Source of the DNA: Streptomyces cacaoi
GTDB lineage: Bacteria > Actinomycetota > Actinomycetes > Streptomycetales > Streptomycetaceae
Reading direction: 5' to 3'
Length of the DNA: 64,000 nucleotides
NCBI RefSeq assembly: GCF_006539165.1
Contig: NZ_BJMM01000012.1
Location: 124,001-188,000 of the forward strand
Part shown: piece by piece, positions 61,696 through 64,000 of the stretch
Position numbering within the stretch: the first letter of the stretch is position 1
Layout: every line of letters starts with the position of its first letter
Notes under the pieces: model-generated
What the model was told of the DNA's origin: nothing
The model's database searches: none
What the model saw: the letters and a program-made list of their open reading frames with translations, nothing else
Translations under genes and position numbers: made by a program

Positions 61696-61704
61696 TTATA
61701 GCCG

Positions 61705-61953
61705 ATGCGCTATCTGTCGAAATACCTGAGTCACCTCGAACTTCTCGTACCGGTCCTGGTCTTCATCAGCGTCGGCCTTCAGAAATGGAAGGCCGGGATG
61801 CGGGACGCGTGGAAGGAAGAAGCAACCGCCTACAAGGAGATTGCCGAGCGTCTCCAGGAAGAAGTCGTCGGTCTGCGCGAGGAAGTGCGCGCGCTACGCG
61901 AGGAAAACGTGCAGTTGCGCGACCAGCTCAACCGGCTGCTTTCCGACAAATAA
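61705..61953 (+). CDS. small membrane protein with coiled coil
   Basis: 82 residues: one helix (LELLVPVLVFISVGL) then a long Glu/Arg coiled coil (about 45-80, LREEVRALREENVQLRDQ). Placed between the spike and endolysin genes; it may be a spanin-like or holin-related lysis factor. Confidence 0.65.
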   Translation: MRYLSKYLSHLELLVPVLVFISVGLQKWKAGMRDAWKEEATAYKEIAERLQEEVVGLREEVRALREENVQLRDQLNRLLSDK

Positions 61954-61963
61954 CAGGAGGAAC

Positions 61964-62881
61964 ATGGCACGTATGCCCGGCGCCACATGGCGCCCCATCT
62001 CGGTCAACTACACGAAGAACGGTCAGAGCTCTGTTAAGGGCGTGGTCATCCACATCATGGCCGGAACGCTGAGCGGTACGGATTCCTGGTTCCGCAACCC
62101 CGCTGCCCGAGTCTCCGCGCACTTCGGCACCGGCAAGGCCGGCCAGCTCTACCAGTGGGTCGATACGAAGGACCGCGCTTGGCACGCGGCCAGCGCGAAC
62201 AGCACGTGGCTCGGTATCGAGAACGAAGGCAAGGGCGGCGACAAGCTGACCGGCAAGCAGCTCGACCGCTGCGCGGAGGTCCTCGCCTGGGCGCACCGGA
62301 CCTACGGGGTGCCGCTCCAGGTCACCCACTCGCCCGGGGGCCGGGGCCTGGGGTATCACGCGATGGGCGGGGCATCCTGGGGCGGTCACACCGCCTGTCC
62401 TGGGTCACCTATCGTGGCGCAGCTCGGACAGATCGTCTCCCGGGCCAAGAAGCTCGTCGGTGAGGAGGGCGGCACGGACGTGCCGACCTCATACACCGTG
62501 AAGAAGGGCGACACGCTGTCGGGGATCGGCGAGAAGTTCGGGGTCGACTGGCGCTCGATCGCCTCGCTGAACGGCCTCAAGGCCCCGTATGTCATCCGGG
62601 TCGGCCAGACGCTCAAGCTCAAGGACGAGCCGACCTTCGAGCCGTTTCCCGGCGCCGACTTCTTCAAGCGCCAGCCGCGCTCCCCGATCGTGACGGCCAT
62701 GGGGCGGCGGCTGGTTGCGGTCGGCTGCTCCGCCTACGCCCAGGGGCCGGGGCCTCAGTGGACTGCCGCGGACCGGGAGTCCTTCCGTAAGTGGCAGCAC
62801 AAGTTGGGCGATGCGCCCCAGTTCTGCGATGGATGGCCGGGGCGCAAGCAGTGGGACGCGTTGCAGGTCCCGGCCGTCTGA
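61964..62881 (+). CDS. endolysin: amidase_2 + LysM + PG-binding
   Basis: 305 residues. N-acetylmuramoyl-L-alanine amidase domain with the zinc ligands in VVIHIMAGTL, WHAASANSTWLGIENEG and the late GGHTACPG; a LysM repeat (SYTVKKGDTLSGIGEKFGVD); and a C-terminal domain (FFKRQPRSPIVTAMGRRLVA, RKWQHKLG) of the streptomycete wall-binding type. It cuts the amide bond in peptidoglycan to release progeny. No signal, so it needs the adjacent holin. Confidence 0.93.
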   Translation: MARMPGATWRPISVNYTKNGQSSVKGVVIHIMAGTLSGTDSWFRNPAARVSAHFGTGKAGQLYQWVDTKDRAWHAASANSTWLGIENEGKGGDKLTGKQLDRCAEVLAWAHRTYGVPLQVTHSPGGRGLGYHAMGGASWGGHTACPGSPIVAQLGQIVSRAKKLVGEEGGTDVPTSYTVKKGDTLSGIGEKFGVDWRSIASLNGLKAPYVIRVGQTLKLKDEPTFEPFPGADFFKRQPRSPIVTAMGRRLVAVGCSAYAQGPGPQWTAADRESFRKWQHKLGDAPQFCDGWPGRKQWDALQVPAV

Positions 62882-62938
62882 CCCGCCTCCCCGGCGGCCA
62901 AAGTTCAGTAAGTTCAGTTTTTCCGCGAGGTGTTCCGC

Positions 62939-63154
62939 ATGTCCAAGATCCTCGACTGGGTCAAGGCCAACCCCACCGGTCTCTACACCGCCTTGGCCTC
63001 CATCATCCCGCTCATTGCCACCGTTGTGTCCTTCGACCAGGACAAGGTCCTCGGCTTCATCGCTGCGGTCATCACGCTGGTCAGCGGCGTGACGGTCCGC
63101 AGAGCGAACCTCAAGGCGACGCAGAGCGCGAGAGAGATGTCCGGCCCGATGTAG
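62939..63154 (+). CDS. holin
   Basis: 71 residues with two hydrophobic segments (LYTALASIIPLIATVVSF and VLGFIAAVITLVSGVTV) and a basic tail, right after the endolysin. It would form the membrane lesion that releases the amidase. Ends just before the right-hand terminator. Confidence 0.8.
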   Translation: MSKILDWVKANPTGLYTALASIIPLIATVVSFDQDKVLGFIAAVITLVSGVTVRRANLKATQSAREMSGPM

Positions 63155-63161
63155 AGCCCTT

Positions 63162-63190
63162 CCCCCACGGCACACCGCCGTGGGGGCTTT
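63162..63190. terminator. terminator at the end of the late operon
   Basis: A perfect 10-bp stem CCCCCACGGC / GCCGTGGGGG with a T-rich trail; it also faces the leftward 63224 gene and can serve both directions. Confidence 0.8.
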
Positions 63191-63223
63191 CTTCATTTCC
63201 AGGCCCGCATGCCGTCGGCTCGG

Positions 63224-63496
63224 CTACGGCTGCTGGCTGGCCACATCACCGGCCCGGGCCACCGAGTCGTAGATGACGACGAACAGGGCGAGGTCGTCCA
63301 GCGAACCGATGGTTCCCGGTGCAGCGGCCAGATGCTGGTAGTCCTCGTACTTCGAGCGCAGATAGCCCGTGGTTTCGAGTCGGCTCCAGAGGTCCTCGTA
63401 CCGGCGCTTGTGCTCGTCGCTTTCGTGCGCCCCCCGCGCGATGTCGCCGCATAGTTGTACGAGTTCGGCGAAGGCGGCTTCCTGCTGGGATTCTAT
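63224..63496 (-). CDS. small unknown protein with no standard start codon
   Basis: 90 residues if begun at ATA 63496: IESQQEAAFAELVQL, then DEHKRRYEDLWSRLETTGYL and GSLDDLALFVVIYDSV, clearly coding in composition. GGAAGG lies 9 bases before the ATA. The frame has no ATG, GTG or TTG before it enters the neighbouring gene. The start is thus AUA, a mutated ATG, or the segment is joined to the upstream gene by frameshift. Confidence 0.6.
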   Translation of the reverse strand: MESQQEAAFAELVQLCGDIARGAHESDEHKRRYEDLWSRLETTGYLRSKYEDYQHLAAAPGTIGSLDDLALFVVIYDSVARAGDVASQQP

Positions 63497-63512
63497 TTTC
63501 TCTTGCCTTCCG

Positions 63513-64000
63513 CTAGTTGTCCTGTTTCGCCTGCGCCAGGCAGTATATGGTGCGCGGCTTACGCGAGCCAGGAATAGCGACTGAGGTGGCCGTCACATGG
63601 CCGGATGTCGCTTGGAGGATCTCATCAATCTCTCGCTTGTTGCGCCGCCAGCCGAACAATGCGTAGAGCTCGGTCCTGTTGATTCCCTCGCCGCCCTCGC
63701 TCTGGTTCCGGCGCAGCTCTTCGATCAGCTTTTGCGCATCGTCTTCGATGTCGATACGGGGCTTGTCGGCCTGTCGGCTGTGTGTCTTCGCTACCTGGTG
63801 CTTACTGAGGACGTACCGTGCGGACTCAATGGCGTAGTCGACGACGCTCTTGGCCGCCACAAGGTCTTCCACTTCGACACGTTCGTGCTGTTCGACGAGC
63901 GCGTATGCGGCGGCGACGCGGACGAGGTAAGGCAGGCGTCGGGTGGTGAACTGTTTCATCACCTCGGAATCGCCGGAAGAGTTCACGTACTCGGGGTAGA
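63513..64000 (-). CDS. DUF3987/DUF3631-like protein, C-terminal part
   Basis: The frame runs off the right edge. The visible ~162 residues (MKQFTTRRLPYLVRVAAAYAL, VEVEDLVAAKSVVDYAIESA) match the C-terminal helical region of DUF3987-type primase/helicase-like proteins, which occur on phages, satellites and integrated plasmids, followed by a winged-helix-like end (INRTELYALFGWRRNKREID). It is leftward, toward the lysis genes, so it may belong to another element or to the far arm of this phage. Confidence 0.65.
   Translation of the reverse strand, partial: YPEYVNSSGDSEVMKQFTTRRLPYLVRVAAAYALVEQHERVEVEDLVAAKSVVDYAIESARYVLSKHQVAKTHSRQADKPRIDIEDDAQKLIEELRRNQSEGGEGINRTELYALFGWRRNKREIDEILQATSGHVTATSVAIPGSRKPRTIYCLAQAKQDN

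Larger units (their letters stand above)
16442..63190. mobile_element. temperate siphophage prophage (minimum extent)
   Basis: From the terminator at 16442 to the terminator after the holin at 63190 nearly every gene is of phage type: a leftward replication module, a control region and a rightward structural and lysis module. The order early-control-late with lysis at the far right fits a phage opened at an attP lying between lysis and early genes. The true ends are not resolved. The small genes at 14.5-16.4 kb and the DUF3987-like gene at the right edge may or may not belong to it, and no integrase lies in the window. Confidence 0.85.

Overview
The window is high-GC actinobacterial DNA that I read as a Streptomyces chromosome carrying a temperate siphophage. 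The flanking genes (an upp / LytR_C / VapB-like neighbourhood, a DedA protein with a Gln/Gly-rich tail, a tripartite tricarboxylate transporter) are typical of that genus, and the phage genes have streptomycete-style codon use with many GTG and TTG starts.

Region 1, about 1-14.1 kb, is ordinary chromosome: the 3' part of a UvrA-family ABC ATPase, an SDR oxidoreductase coupled to a DUF985 cupin, a tctC-tctB-tctA transporter operon ending in a 14-bp-stem terminator, a CPA2-type cation/proton antiporter, a DedA membrane protein, a secreted M28 peptidase, a VapB-like protein, a LytR_C membrane protein and upp.

Region 2, about 14.1-16.4 kb, has a different base composition. It holds four small unrecognised genes, including a lipoprotein and an overlapping one-helix membrane protein that share a 20-residue cysteine motif. 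The left end of the phage lies here or just inside it; I could not identify an attachment site.

Region 3, about 16.4-37.3 kb, is a leftward early operon. It encodes nucleotide supply (dCMP deaminase, ThyX, B12-dependent NrdJ), replication and recombination (family A polymerase, split primase, DnaB/RecA-like ATPase, Cas4-like exonuclease, endonuclease VII, metallophosphoesterase) and many small unknown proteins. A 13-bp asymmetric box (leftward strand ACTTGACAAACGG) recurs at 15 places in it, all pointing leftward. Two further copies point rightward in the late operon. This layout matches the stoperators of L5-type phages.

Region 4, about 36.9-42.1 kb, is a control region: a 0.9-kb gene-poor stretch dense in the boxes and inverted repeats, then a leftward four-gene cassette (XRE regulator, ImmA/IrrE-like metallopeptidase, MAB_1171c-like membrane protein, PAP2-like membrane protein) with a paired 12-bp operator upstream.

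Region 5, about 41.6-63.2 kb, is the rightward late operon: HNH endonuclease, small and large terminase, portal, MuF, scaffold, P22-like coat, head-tail connectors, tail tube, frameshifted tail chaperones, tape measure, baseplate and fibre proteins, beta-helix tail spike, amidase endolysin and holin, ending in a strong hairpin. The portal gene has a perfect Shine-Dalgarno but an ATC where its start codon should be. At the right edge two leftward genes run toward the phage, one being the C-terminus of a DUF3987-like protein. No integrase or excisionase is visible in the window.
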